Counted from the stretch's first letter, positions 6,116-15,352 are shown. The stretch: DNA of 26,728 nt from Bacteroidales bacterium UBA6431 (GCA_002439095.1 DJOT01000050.1:1-26728), one strand, 5' to 3'. The notes: generated by a model from the letters alone, not told the origin. Made by a program: numbers and translations.

Positions 6116-8143
6116 TCAATATGTTTTCCAAATTGTGAAACGTACTCCGGCATAGATCTTCGCGCCCATTATCGGGCCCCATACCTGGCTGGCGTCAAAC
6201 GACTGCTCGCCAGGAGAGGAGATGATTACATCATTCTGCCTGAACCCGCCGAGGTTTTCCCCTCCTATATATATGTCCCAGCCTTTCATCCTGCGTGTGA
6301 CCTGGAAGTAGAGCAGGGGATAGACAGGTGTCTTGCCTGAAGCGTACAGCAACTCACCGTCTCGGGAGTAAAGCCCGCGCATGAAATCATACACCTCGCA
6401 TGGCCCGTTGAGGGAAACTGTACCGTCGAATATCCAGCGGCTCAGCCTTGTGGAGTACTGGAGGTTGAGGACAGCCTTGTAGCGGCTGATCATCGGCCTG
6501 TCAATGAGGCCCTTACCCTCGTAGCTTGCCTTTGCGAGAGTGTAGCGGAAAGTGGTGTTGACGGTAAACCGCTCCAACGGCTCCAGCGCGAGGTCGGCCT
6601 GGATGTTGTCCGTATAAGAACGCCCTCCGGCTATGGACGAGAGCTTGTAGAGATGCACTTCGCTGTCCGTGAAGTCGATTATCTGCTGCTCGGTGAACTC
6701 GCTGTGGAAGAAGTCCAGGCTCAGATAGTCGGAAGAACTTCCTCCGAAGTACCATGTGGCGTTGCTCCCTGCTGTCCAGGCATCTTCGAGGGTGTGTTCG
6801 GAAAGGTCTCCGATGAATGCCTTTCCGGTGGAGAGTATGCCGATATTGTCGCTGACGGGAGTGGAGAACCTCAGGCCGCGTCCGCCGTTCGCCCGGAAAG
6901 TGAAGTGCCCGCTCGGACTGTACTTCAGCGTCAGGCGCGGGGTCATCCTGATCCCGGCCCCCGTGTAGGCATCGGCCCTCAGGCCGAGAATGGCGGAGAA
7001 GATCTCCTCGTTGTGGAAAGTGTACTCCGCATACGGGCCCGCGCTTGCGAGGAAACTCTTCCCCGAGAAGGCTCCGCTGAACCGGGAAAGATCCTCATCG
7101 TACCAGTCGGCGATGCCGCTCGCCCCGACGGTGAACTTGTTGCGTTCATCTATTTCGTCCTGGTAGAGCAGGCCGAGATAGGCGCTGTGCTGCCTGGCTC
7201 CGTAGCGGTCTGCCCCGAAACGGGAGTCCATCTTCTGGAAACTGTAGTCTGAGACCAGGGCCACGCTTCCGGCCCGTCCCGCCGGTGTGCCGGCCTTGAG
7301 GTAGGCTCCGAAAGAGCGGTTGGCGATGTCCGAAGTCCATGCTCCCGGCATATCGGAGCCGTGCATGAGCTGCCCTCCCTGACGGGAGTCGTTGACCGCC
7401 CGTACCCCGAAACGCACCGCAGTGCCGTCGCCCTTGAAATACAGCCAACGGTTGGCAAGATTGAACTGGAGTTGCCTCGGGTCGTCGGCAAATCCGTCCC
7501 CGTTGCCGTCCATGGCCATGAAGTTGCCGGAGACATGTCCCATGAGGGCCGTGCTCCACTTTTCTCCCATCTGGAGAGATGAGACTATATTGAAGTCCGT
7601 CTTGGTGTCGTTCATCACGGATGCGTTGACGAAGAGGGGCTTCTCGTCGGTAGGCTTCTTGTGCTCGATGTTGATGGCTCCGGTGATGGATTCGCTCCCG
7701 TTGACTACTGACGTTGCTCCCTTGGCTATCTGGATGCTCTCCATCCACGGCCCCGGGATGTATGATAGGCCGAACGGAGCGGATAGACCTCGCATCACCG
7801 GTCTCGCCTCGTCAAGCATCTGGGTGTAGATGCCGCTAAGGCCCAGAAGCCTTATCTGCCGGGCCCCCGTGACAGCGTCCGAATACCCCACGGTGACGCT
7901 CGCCGAGTTTTCGAAACTGTCGGCAAGGCTGCAGCAGGCAAGTTTCTGAAGCCCCGCAGAAGAGATTACCTCTGTGCGGATGTCCTTGCCCTTGGAGAGA
8001 TATGTCCCGCTCTGCCGGGCTGTGGATACAGCCACTTCAAGCGAGTCAGTCCAGCCCTTGTACAGCCCGGTGGTGTCCGGCATCTGTGCGTAGGCCTCGA
8101 TGACGCCGGCCAAAGCAATGACAGTCAGTAAAACACACTTCAT
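6116..8143 (-). CDS. TonB-dependent outer-membrane receptor, metal-linked
   Basis: A 675-residue outer-membrane receptor. A signal peptide (about 1-19, ending AYA|Q) leads to a plug domain with IRLLGLSGIYTQMLDEARP and GATSVVNGSESITGAINIE, the conserved plug end. A long run of amphipathic beta strands follows, ending in RFTIWKTY. It would import a TonB-energised ligand across the outer membrane. No carboxypeptidase-like N-terminal domain is present. It lies 52 bp after another receptor and 8 bp before the HMA protein, so a metal or metal-chelate substrate is the best guess. A TATATTTG element at 8156-8149 ends 5 nt before the start codon and may be an internal promoter. Confidence 0.9.
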   Translation of the reverse strand: MKCVLLTVIALAGVIEAYAQMPDTTGLYKGWTDSLEVAVSTARQSGTYLSKGKDIRTEVISSAGLQKLACCSLADSFENSASVTVGYSDAVTGARQIRLLGLSGIYTQMLDEARPVMRGLSAPFGLSYIPGPWMESIQIAKGATSVVNGSESITGAINIEHKKPTDEKPLFVNASVMNDTKTDFNIVSSLQMGEKWSTALMGHVSGNFMAMDGNGDGFADDPRQLQFNLANRWLYFKGDGTAVRFGVRAVNDSRQGGQLMHGSDMPGAWTSDIANRSFGAYLKAGTPAGRAGSVALVSDYSFQKMDSRFGADRYGARQHSAYLGLLYQDEIDERNKFTVGASGIADWYDEDLSRFSGAFSGKSFLASAGPYAEYTFHNEEIFSAILGLRADAYTGAGIRMTPRLTLKYSPSGHFTFRANGGRGLRFSTPVSDNIGILSTGKAFIGDLSEHTLEDAWTAGSNATWYFGGSSSDYLSLDFFHSEFTEQQIIDFTDSEVHLYKLSSIAGGRSYTDNIQADLALEPLERFTVNTTFRYTLAKASYEGKGLIDRPMISRYKAVLNLQYSTRLSRWIFDGTVSLNGPCEVYDFMRGLYSRDGELLYASGKTPVYPLLYFQVTRRMKGWDIYIGGENLGGFRQNDVIISSPGEQSFDASQVWGPIMGAKIYAGVRFTIWKTY

Positions 8144-8195
8144 ATCCGCAAATATAAAAATTTTTATTTACGGTGGGCCGAAGCTGCGCGAAAAC

Positions 8196-10079
8196 TTACA
8201 GTCTGATGTCGAAGCCTGCCACCACTGTGGCCCCCGGCATAGGGTACCCTGCGTTGATTTCGTACTTTTGCGCGAGCAGGTTCTCTCCTCTCGCCCAGAG
8301 CTCCAGCCACTTGTTCACCTTGAACGAGCCGCGCAGGTTCCAGAGCAGGAAGTCCTCCTTCTGCACCGGAGAAGTCGAGGTGTAGAGCCCCGCGACATAC
8401 AGGAGCCCTGTGGATATGCTCCAGCGGCCTTCCGTCCAGTTCGCGCCCGCGTAGGCTTTGTGCTCCGGAGCTGCGATGACAGGATTCTTCATGTGCAGGT
8501 AGCTGTAGTTGGCGTTGACTGACCAGACCCTGTTTATCCTCCATGCCGCTTGGAGTTCGGCCCCGCTGTTGTGCAGCTCGCCGGAGTTCTGGTTGAGCAT
8601 GCCGGCCCCGGAAGGGTTCGGGAGGGTCTGGATGATGTTGTCGGCATCGATGTGGAAGAGGTTCAGCCCATAACTGAATCTGCCTCCGAGGAGTTTCTGG
8701 CTAAGAGCCAATTCATAGTTCCAGCTGCTCTCCGGCTTGAGATCCGGGTTCTGCGGCGGGAACATGTACATTTCCCTGAGTATCGGGTAGCGGAATCCCT
8801 TGGCCACCGATGCCTTCATCTCTATGTGGTGCGGCAGGTGCAATGCGGCTCCGGCCTGCGGCACCCATTCCGTGCCCAGACGTGAGTGGTGGTCGGCACG
8901 CAGGCCCGCGTTGAGAGTCACCAGACTTCCGATGTGCTGGCGGATGTCGATGTAGGCGGCGAGTTCCGTCTCATGCTTGTCCACCAGGGACTTGTCGTCC
9001 TGCATCTGGTAGTCGTTCCAGGCCTTGCCTCCGTAGCGGAACCAGTCTGCCCCGACGGTGGTGCGGTTGCCCTCGAAGAGCACCGCGCTCTGGTAGAGGG
9101 AGACGCCCATCATGTCATCGTACGACTCGAAAGTGTACGGGTCGATGATGATGACATCGGCCGTGTGCCCGTCGCCTATGCTGTGCCTGCCCCAGTTGTA
9201 GAAGAAACTCAGCGCTCCGGAGGTCTTGCCGTATTCGTTGCGGGCCGAGAACGATGTCATGCCGCGTGTGATGCTCTGGTCGGCATCGATGAGAGGGGCG
9301 CTGACCGGGCCGGGGCAGGAGGCGTTGAAATGCGTAAGGTCAATGTCGGCGAGGAGCTTCCAGTTGCGGCTGAGCTCATAGCCCAGCTTGCCGTAGCCTC
9401 CGTATTGGGTGAATCCCATGTTCTCGCGATGCCCGTCCGTGCGGTTGTAGGAGGCGCTGAGGTTGGCGCTGAACCTTCCGCTCTTGAGCATGGCCCCGGC
9501 TTCGGTCTCCAGAGTGTTGTATGAGCCGTATCCGCTGTGCAGTCCGGCTTTGAACCCGTCGCCCTCCGGCTGGCGCGTCACTATGTTGACGACCCCGCCC
9601 ATCGCGTTGGAGCCGTACAGCACCGAGGCCGGGCCGCGCAGCACTTCGACTTTCTCCGCGAGCAGGCTCTGGTAGGAGTCGGCGATCGGATGTCCGAATA
9701 TGCCGGCGTACTGCGGATGTCCGTCTATCAGCACCATCATCCTGGCGCTTCCCCCACTCAGACCGCGAAGAGACATCCCGCCGGCTGCACCTCCGGACAC
9801 TCCATAGCCCATGATTCCCCGGGCTGTGGTGAAAAGTCCCGGGATCTGTTCTGTGAGCACCGGCAGCAGCGACGGCTGCATGGACTGTTCTATCTCCGTC
9901 CTGTCCACTACCGATACCGTCTGGGACAAGTGTCTGACATCCACTTTATTGCGTGTACCGGTGACCACGGCTTCATCTATCTTCGCAGTCCTCAGGCTGT
10001 CGGCCTCCTGAGCCGCTGCGCCTGCCGGGGTGAGCAGGCACAGTGCCGCCCCCACGGAAATGATCAATTTTGTACTCAT
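8196..10079 (-). CDS. TonB-dependent receptor, BtuB-like
   Basis: A 627-residue receptor with a signal peptide (about 1-23, ending AAA|QE) and a short TonB-box region EAVVTGTR. The plug domain includes MSLRGLSGGSARMMVLIDG and VEVLRGPASVLYGSNAMGG, then VNIVTR. The rest is a beta barrel ending GATVVAGFDIRL. The sequence resembles BtuB/Cir-type receptors for cobalamin or metal chelates more than SusC-type glycan receptors. It is the first of five leftward genes (two receptors, HMA protein, flavin reductase-like protein, glycosylase) separated by 52, 8, 6 and 9 bp. The ligand is not determined. The start at 10079 fits the signal peptide. Confidence 0.92.
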   Translation of the reverse strand: MSTKLIISVGAALCLLTPAGAAAQEADSLRTAKIDEAVVTGTRNKVDVRHLSQTVSVVDRTEIEQSMQPSLLPVLTEQIPGLFTTARGIMGYGVSGGAAGGMSLRGLSGGSARMMVLIDGHPQYAGIFGHPIADSYQSLLAEKVEVLRGPASVLYGSNAMGGVVNIVTRQPEGDGFKAGLHSGYGSYNTLETEAGAMLKSGRFSANLSASYNRTDGHRENMGFTQYGGYGKLGYELSRNWKLLADIDLTHFNASCPGPVSAPLIDADQSITRGMTSFSARNEYGKTSGALSFFYNWGRHSIGDGHTADVIIIDPYTFESYDDMMGVSLYQSAVLFEGNRTTVGADWFRYGGKAWNDYQMQDDKSLVDKHETELAAYIDIRQHIGSLVTLNAGLRADHHSRLGTEWVPQAGAALHLPHHIEMKASVAKGFRYPILREMYMFPPQNPDLKPESSWNYELALSQKLLGGRFSYGLNLFHIDADNIIQTLPNPSGAGMLNQNSGELHNSGAELQAAWRINRVWSVNANYSYLHMKNPVIAAPEHKAYAGANWTEGRWSISTGLLYVAGLYTSTSPVQKEDFLLWNLRGSFKVNKWLELWARGENLLAQKYEINAGYPMPGATVVAGFDIRL

Positions 10080-10083
10080 GGCG

Positions 10084-10091
10084 CAAAGATA
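10084..10091 (-). promoter_or_regulatory. -7 promoter element of the receptor operon
   Basis: TATCTTTG on the minus strand ends only 4 nt before the ATG at 10079, which would give a leaderless or nearly leaderless mRNA. No clear -33 TTTG is seen 19-21 nt upstream. Confidence 0.45.
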
Positions 10092-10112
10092 GGCATTTCC
10101 GCAGAATTGGCT

Positions 10113-10120
10113 TATATTTG
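10113..10120 (+). promoter_or_regulatory. -7 promoter element of the serine dehydratase gene
   Basis: TATATTTG ends 9 nt before the ATG at 10130. The -33 box is unclear. With the element at 10084-10091 it forms a compact divergent promoter region of about 50 bp. Confidence 0.45.
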
Positions 10121-10129
10121 CTCTCCGTT

Positions 10130-11362
10130 ATGAAATCTCTCAAGGAACTCTACAAGATCGGGCGCGGCCCTTCGAGCAGCCATACCATGGGCCCGCAGAA
10201 GGCGGCGATGCTCTTCGCCGCGCGCCACCCGGAAGCCGCCTCATTTGAGGTCACCCTCTACGGAAGCCTTGCCGCTACAGGCAAGGGGCATCTCACTGAC
10301 GTGGCCATCACCGACGTGCTCAAGGCGGCTGGGGCATCGTCATCCCCGGACGGGCAGACCCCGGTGGCGATAGTGTGGAAGCCTGAGGTCTTTCTGCCGT
10401 ACCACCCCAACGGGATGAAGTTCGTCTCGCGTGACCCCTCCGGCGAACCCACCGACGAGTGGACGGTCTACAGCATCGGTGGCGGCACCATCTCCGAGGG
10501 AGAGGGTTCTCTGATAGGGGAGGGCCCCGACATCTACCCTCTCACCACCATCTCCGACATCATGCAGTGGTGCAAAGACACCGGACGCAGTTACTGGGAA
10601 TACGTGGAGCAGTGCGAGGGCCCGGAGATCTGGGACTACCTCTCCACAGTCTGGGCTGCCATGAAGTCCTCGGTCGAGGCCGGGCTGAGCAACGAGGGAG
10701 TGCTCCCGGGGCCGCTTCACCTCTCCCGCAAGGCAGCCACCTATTATATAAAGGTGTCGGGATACAAGTCCAACCTCCAGACCAGGGGGCTGGTGTTTTC
10801 TTATGCCCTTGCCGTGAGCGAGGAGAACGCCTCCGGCGGCACAGTGGTCACAGCCCCCACCTGCGGGGCGAGCGGGGTGATGCCAGGAGTCCTGTACCAT
10901 ATATGGAAAGGGCACACATTTAGCGAGAAACGCATCCTGCATGCCCTTGCCACGGGCGGGCTTTTCGGTGATGTGGTCAAAAGCAACGCCTCCATCTCCG
11001 GGGCGGAGGTGGGTTGCCAGGGCGAGGTTGGCGTGGCCTGTGCCATGGCTTCAGCCGCCACCTGCCAGCTTTTCGGGGGCACCCCGCGCCAGGTCGAATA
11101 TGCTGCCGAGATGGGGCTTGAGCATCACCTCGGTATGACCTGCGACCCGGTCTGCGGCCTGGTGCAGATCCCCTGCATCGAGCGCAATGCCATGGCCGCA
11201 GCGCGTGCCCTGGACTGCAACCTCTATTCAGCCTTCTCCGACGGCTTCCACCGGGTATCCTTCGATGAGGTGGTCAGCGTCATGAAGCAGACAGGCCACG
11301 ACATCCCGTCCCTCTACAAGGAGACAAGTGCCGGTGGCCTGGCTACCAAGATGCACGTCTAG
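10130..11362 (+). CDS. sdaA: L-serine ammonia-lyase, iron-sulfur-dependent
   Basis: A 410-residue single-chain L-serine dehydratase that converts L-serine to pyruvate and ammonia in the cytoplasm with a [4Fe-4S] cluster. The N-terminal beta-domain signature GPSSSHTMGP is at residues 13-22. The alpha domain shows APTCGASGVMPGVL, GAEVGCQGEVGVACAMASAA and the cysteine-rich CDPVCGLVQIPCIERN, which hold the cluster ligands and active site. Length and order match the fused one-chain enzymes. The start at 10130 (MKSLKELYKIGRG) is preferred over an in-frame start at 10070 that would overlap the divergent receptor gene. The stop TAG overlaps the stop of the convergent GH43 gene in a shared CTAG at 11359-11362. 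Confidence 0.96.
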   Translation: MKSLKELYKIGRGPSSSHTMGPQKAAMLFAARHPEAASFEVTLYGSLAATGKGHLTDVAITDVLKAAGASSSPDGQTPVAIVWKPEVFLPYHPNGMKFVSRDPSGEPTDEWTVYSIGGGTISEGEGSLIGEGPDIYPLTTISDIMQWCKDTGRSYWEYVEQCEGPEIWDYLSTVWAAMKSSVEAGLSNEGVLPGPLHLSRKAATYYIKVSGYKSNLQTRGLVFSYALAVSEENASGGTVVTAPTCGASGVMPGVLYHIWKGHTFSEKRILHALATGGLFGDVVKSNASISGAEVGCQGEVGVACAMASAATCQLFGGTPRQVEYAAEMGLEHHLGMTCDPVCGLVQIPCIERNAMAAARALDCNLYSAFSDGFHRVSFDEVVSVMKQTGHDIPSLYKETSAGGLATKMHV

Positions 11363-12339
11363 TCGTCCAGCCCGTCAATGGTCTGGATGGTCCCGTCAGC
11401 GTTATAGCGGAGTTCGCATACCTTGAGGCTGCGCAGGCAGTTGACCCCTCCCGAAGGGACGCTGTCGTGATGGAAGAGCCACCACTTTCCTCCGTATTCA
11501 ACTATGCTGTGGTGAGTGGTCCATCCCACTACCGGGGTCATTATCACACCTTTATACGTAAACGGCCCCAGCGGGCTGTCGCCGATAGCGTAGCACAGCA
11601 GGTGAGTGTCGCCGGTGGAGTAGCTGAAATAATATTTCCCGTTGTACTTGTGGAGCCAGGCGGCTTCGAAGAATCGGCGTGAGTTGTCGCCGGCCAGCAG
11701 AGGCTGTCCGTTTTCGTCAAGTATCTGCACGTCCTGCGGCTCTCCGGCAAACTGGAGCATGTCCCCGCTCAGGCGCGCCACCTTCGGGCAGAGGGCGGGT
11801 TCAGCATCGGCAGGGAGGGTCGAGCCGGTGTCCAGGGCCTTGTTGTCCCGGTATCTCTGGAGCTGGCCGCCCCAGATGCCGCCGAAATACATATAATATT
11901 CACCGTCTTCCTCATATACGCAGATGTCTATCGAGTAGCTGCCCCTCATCGGGTCGCTCTGCGGTGTGAACGGGCCGCACGGGTTGTCCGCGACTGCCAC
12001 CCCGATGCGGAAGATGTCATTTTTGTCCTTCATCGGGAAATACATGTAGTACTTGCCGTCTTTGCGCGCCACATCGCAGTCCCAGAGCTGTCTGCCGGCC
12101 CAAGGAATCTCTTCGCGGCGCAGCACGGCCCCGCTGTCCTTGACTGGGGAGCTCATCGGGTCCGGGCCGTCGAGGCTGAGGACGTGGTAGTCCTTCATGT
12201 CGTATTCGCTGCCGAAGTCATCATCTGGGATGCCGGACTCCCAGTCATGTGAAGGATAGATGTAGAGCTTGCCGTCGAAGACGTGGACGGACGGGTCGGC
12301 CATGTAGTCCGATGGCCAGAGGTATCTTTTTTTATTCAT
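11359..12339 (-). CDS. Glycoside hydrolase family 43, cytoplasmic
   Basis: A 326-residue five-bladed-propeller glycosidase of family 43 (beta-xylosidase or alpha-L-arabinofuranosidase type). The three catalytic acids are visible: Asp15 in YMADPSV (general base), Asp138 in YSIDICVY (pKa modulator) and Glu225 in FFEAAWLHK (general acid). There is no signal peptide, so it should act in the cytoplasm on imported oligosaccharides. It overlaps the end of the symporter gene by 8 bp and is the last gene of the esterase-symporter-GH43 operon. The context suggests acetylated xylan- or arabinan-type side chains. The exact linkage cannot be told from the sequence. Confidence 0.93.
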   Translation of the reverse strand: MNKKRYLWPSDYMADPSVHVFDGKLYIYPSHDWESGIPDDDFGSEYDMKDYHVLSLDGPDPMSSPVKDSGAVLRREEIPWAGRQLWDCDVARKDGKYYMYFPMKDKNDIFRIGVAVADNPCGPFTPQSDPMRGSYSIDICVYEEDGEYYMYFGGIWGGQLQRYRDNKALDTGSTLPADAEPALCPKVARLSGDMLQFAGEPQDVQILDENGQPLLAGDNSRRFFEAAWLHKYNGKYYFSYSTGDTHLLCYAIGDSPLGPFTYKGVIMTPVVGWTTHHSIVEYGGKWWLFHHDSVPSGGVNCLRSLKVCELRYNADGTIQTIDGLDD

Positions 12340-13753
12340 TGTTTTTGTGTTTTGCTTCTATCGCTTTGTTGATTTCATCCATTTTCTCATCGCTGAGCTC
12401 GTATTTGCTGATGATGAACATCGCCAGGATGAGCAGCAGGGCAGGTATCACGCACACCAGCCAGAGGATTCCCTGCTCCGCGAGCGGGGTCTGGGCCGAA
12501 TTGGCGGCATTGAAACCCACGGCCGAGAGCACCAGGCCAGGCACCACTCCGCCGAGAGCCATCCCGGCCTTGAAGAATATGCCTGTGAGGGCATTGACGA
12601 TGCCGGCGATGCGGCGTCCGGTGGTGTATTCCCCGAAAGCTACAACTTCAGGCACGAGAGCCCACATGTATCCGGTGGCCACTATGATGCCGGTGGACTT
12701 GATGAACTGTGCCAGGTACACTATCCACATCTGCGAGCGCAGCGCGGGAACCATGGACACCAGATAGAGCATTGCCATGCCCACCATGGCTACGGAGAGG
12801 AAAATGAAGAACATCCCCTTCTTGCCGGCCTTTTTCTTGATGGCGGGCACAAGCGGCATGAATATGAATGCCGGGATGGAGCCGAGCCCCATGAACAGGG
12901 ACATCTGGGCGGTGGTCGAGTGGATGTTGTACTGCATATAATACGAACCGGCAGCGTTGCTCACCGACATCATCGCGAAAGCGGTGATGAAAAAACAGGC
13001 CAGCACCCTGAGCGGGCGGTTGCGTCCGAACTCCGCCCACAGATCCGAAACCTTGACGTTGGCCGTCTCCTTCGCGTCCATCACCACCCTCTCGCGGGTC
13101 TGTGTGAAACAGAAGAACAGGAACGCAAGTCCCACGAGCGAATACACCAGCATCGTCATGAACCAGGCGTGTCCGTCAGCCGGCATGGCCTGTTCACCGA
13201 CCATCTGCGAGCCTTTGGCGAAACTCTTCACCAGGGCCGGGATGCCCATGGATACGGCGAGTCCGCCGAGATTGGCCATGAACATGCGCGTGGAAGTGAG
13301 CACCGTGATCTCATCCGTGTCACGGGTGAGCGAGGAGTTGAGCGCCCCGTACGGCACGTTTACGAGAGTGTAGCACATCGACATCCCCACGTAGGTTATG
13401 TAGGCGTATAGCAGGGAGCCGGAGAAACCATTCCAGAAGCAGAGTACGGCGAATGCCGTGAGAGGGATGCCTCCGAAAATCAGGTAGGAGCGGTACTTGC
13501 CGAACTTGGGGTTGTGCTTGTCCACGAACGCGCCCACGATAGGGTCCCAAAGCACGTCCACAATCCTCACAATGAGGAACATCACCGCAGCGACCGCCGG
13601 GTCGAGCCCGAACACGTTGGTGTAGAAGAAGAGCAGCCACATGCTGATGGTCTGATAGATGAGGTTCTGCGCCATGTCCCCGGCGCCGAAACCTATTCTC
13701 TGAAGCCAGTTCAGCTTGTAGAAGCCGTTTGACTGGGAATTTGTCTGTGTCAT
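12332..13753 (-). CDS. GPH-family sugar:cation symporter (MFS)
   Basis: A 473-residue inner-membrane transporter with about 12 hydrophobic segments, of the glycoside-pentoside-hexuronide:cation symporter family (MelB/XynB-like). The early GAGDMAQNLIY and the loop RIVDVLWDPIVGAFVDKHNPKFGKYRSY contain the family's conserved acidic residues and the D-P-x-x-G signature, and NVPYGAL follows. It would import oligosaccharides or monosaccharides with Na+ or H+. The start at 13753 (MTQTNSQSNG) lies 2 bp after the esterase stop and overlaps nothing. The open frame extends upstream to 13924, but that part only mirrors the esterase gene. It is the middle gene of a three-gene carbohydrate operon. Confidence 0.95.
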   Translation of the reverse strand: MTQTNSQSNGFYKLNWLQRIGFGAGDMAQNLIYQTISMWLLFFYTNVFGLDPAVAAVMFLIVRIVDVLWDPIVGAFVDKHNPKFGKYRSYLIFGGIPLTAFAVLCFWNGFSGSLLYAYITYVGMSMCYTLVNVPYGALNSSLTRDTDEITVLTSTRMFMANLGGLAVSMGIPALVKSFAKGSQMVGEQAMPADGHAWFMTMLVYSLVGLAFLFFCFTQTRERVVMDAKETANVKVSDLWAEFGRNRPLRVLACFFITAFAMMSVSNAAGSYYMQYNIHSTTAQMSLFMGLGSIPAFIFMPLVPAIKKKAGKKGMFFIFLSVAMVGMAMLYLVSMVPALRSQMWIVYLAQFIKSTGIIVATGYMWALVPEVVAFGEYTTGRRIAGIVNALTGIFFKAGMALGGVVPGLVLSAVGFNAANSAQTPLAEQGILWLVCVIPALLLILAMFIISKYELSDEKMDEINKAIEAKHKNNE

Positions 13754-13755
13754 GA

Positions 13756-15345
13756 TTATCTGGTTTTGTTGTTGTCTGAAATAGCTCCGGCTACTCTGTC
13801 TCCGAGAGTCTTCTTGTTCTGCGGATGGATGTCGTTCCATTCCCCGAGGTCGGAGTTCGGCACGAGGACGGTTCCGTTCACCTTGGCTGCTGTCCGGCGC
13901 TGCTCCGCCTGCACCCTGTTCCATCCGTATTCCGGACCTTTCCTCTCGGAGTGCTGATATGAGGCGAGTTCCACTATGTAGAACGGCAGGTTCTCATCAC
14001 CCAGCTGTGCCCTCCAGTCCTCAATCATGGCTTCGAGAAGTCCGCCGTATTGCGCCGCGTTCCCCTCGTTGCTCTCGCCCTGGTACCAAATCACGCCGTC
14101 AAACGCGTACCTGCGCAGCGGGGCGATCATCCCGTTGTAGAGACCTGAAGGCATGTACTGGAGGAATATCTCTTTCTGCCTTGCCGGCATTCTCTTGCCG
14201 AAGCTGTGCTCCCATCCGTCAAGAAGAGGAATCTCGCCTTCCGCTGTCTCAAGGCTGTAGCGCTTGCCCTGGATGAACTTGGCTTCCGAGTCCACTCCGA
14301 ACGAGTAGAGATGTATCTCTATGAGATTGTCTCCGTCCTTTAGCAACTCTTTGGGGATGCGGTAGTTGCGGGGTGGATAGCGGTAGGCGGTCGTGCCCGC
14401 GTAGTGGCCGTTGACAAACACCGAGTCGGCATCCACGATCGCTCCGAGGTGCAGTATGGCATCAGAAGAGGCTTGCTTTGCGTCGAGCCTTACGTGCCTG
14501 CGGAAAAGATGCCCGCCGTACCAGTCCTTGCCCCTGCTGTCTGTGGCCCAGGTCTTTGAGAAAATGCTGGCCTTGGACCACTCGGGCTTCGGTTCGGGCT
14601 TCTGTGAATACTCCTTCCACCAGCTGGCGTAGACTTCGGAGGCGGCTTTCCGGAGGCTGTCCCTGTATGCATCGTCCTTCAGCGGGGCGAGGGTCTCCAG
14701 AGCGTATTCCGGGAGAATCTCTTCCCTCATCCAGGCCTCGATGGGCGAGCCGCCCACAGCCGGCCTCACCATCCCGACCGGTACGCCGGTCTTTTCATGC
14801 AGGGCTCTTGCCGTGAAATAGCACAGGGCGCTCCAGGCGAGGGCGGTGCTGTCGGAGTCAAGCACTTCCCAGCGGCTGCGGGGGAGTGTGTCCAGCGGCC
14901 CGTGGAAATCATAACTGTACGGGATGGCCATGTATCGTATATCGGTGTCTGCGAACCCTTTGATGTCTTCGGCTACCACATCCAGACAGCGCCTGACGGG
15001 CAGCTCCATGTTTGACTGGCCGGAACATAGATATACGTCACCGACAAGTATGTCCTCCACCGTCTTGTCGCCGGCTTTGAGTGTGAACGGCCCTCCTGCC
15101 TCCCCTGACGGGAGTCTCAACTCCCATCTGCCGTCGTCTCCGGCTTTTGTGTTGTAAGTATTGCCTCTCCATTCCACCTTGACGGCGGCATGCGGAGAGC
15201 TGCTGCCCCAGAGTGTGATATCCCTGTCCCTCTGGATTACTGCGTGGTCGGAGAAAAGATCGGGGAGCGTGACCTCGGCGGGCTTTGAGCATGCTGCGGC
15301 GAGCAGTGTCATCAGAGCTAGTGTTATCTGTGCTGTGGTTTTCAT
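13756..15345 (-). CDS. Sialate O-acetylesterase-like carbohydrate esterase lipoprotein
   Basis: A 529-residue lipoprotein esterase of the SGNH/sialate O-acetylesterase type. The N-terminus is a lipoprotein signal with lipobox LAAAC (Cys19). Catalytic Ser111 lies in LCSGQSNME. The block IWYQGESN is the family's second motif, and Asp505 and His507 in NDIHPQN complete the triad. A jelly-roll-like insertion separates the parts, as usual in this family. It would remove acetyl groups from glycans at the periplasmic face or cell surface. In this setting (GH43, GPH symporter, HTCS-like regulator) acetylated plant hemicellulose is likelier than sialic acid. The start at 15345 opens the signal peptide; an upstream in-frame ATG at 15372 would add 9 residues before it. 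Confidence 0.92.
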   Translation of the reverse strand: MKTTAQITLALMTLLAAACSKPAEVTLPDLFSDHAVIQRDRDITLWGSSSPHAAVKVEWRGNTYNTKAGDDGRWELRLPSGEAGGPFTLKAGDKTVEDILVGDVYLCSGQSNMELPVRRCLDVVAEDIKGFADTDIRYMAIPYSYDFHGPLDTLPRSRWEVLDSDSTALAWSALCYFTARALHEKTGVPVGMVRPAVGGSPIEAWMREEILPEYALETLAPLKDDAYRDSLRKAASEVYASWWKEYSQKPEPKPEWSKASIFSKTWATDSRGKDWYGGHLFRRHVRLDAKQASSDAILHLGAIVDADSVFVNGHYAGTTAYRYPPRNYRIPKELLKDGDNLIEIHLYSFGVDSEAKFIQGKRYSLETAEGEIPLLDGWEHSFGKRMPARQKEIFLQYMPSGLYNGMIAPLRRYAFDGVIWYQGESNEGNAAQYGGLLEAMIEDWRAQLGDENLPFYIVELASYQHSERKGPEYGWNRVQAEQRRTAAKVNGTVLVPNSDLGEWNDIHPQNKKTLGDRVAGAISDNNKTR

Positions 15346-15352
15346 GATGATA

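Noticed and set aside
12347..13411. Long plus-strand frame of 354 codons opposite the GPH symporter
   Set aside because: The product is rich in His, Glu and Gly as expected from antisense of a membrane protein gene. The minus-strand frame has clear transporter motifs.
13481..13492. CAGGTAGGAGCG match to the REP-like arm
   Set aside because: It lies inside the symporter coding sequence (Arg-Ser-Tyr-Leu region) and has no second arm at the 16-nt distance, so it is a chance match.
13753..13924. Upstream extension of the symporter frame
   Set aside because: It overlaps the esterase C-terminus, which contains the catalytic Asp-His. The ATG at 13753 fits symporter family N-termini and lies 2 bp after the esterase stop.
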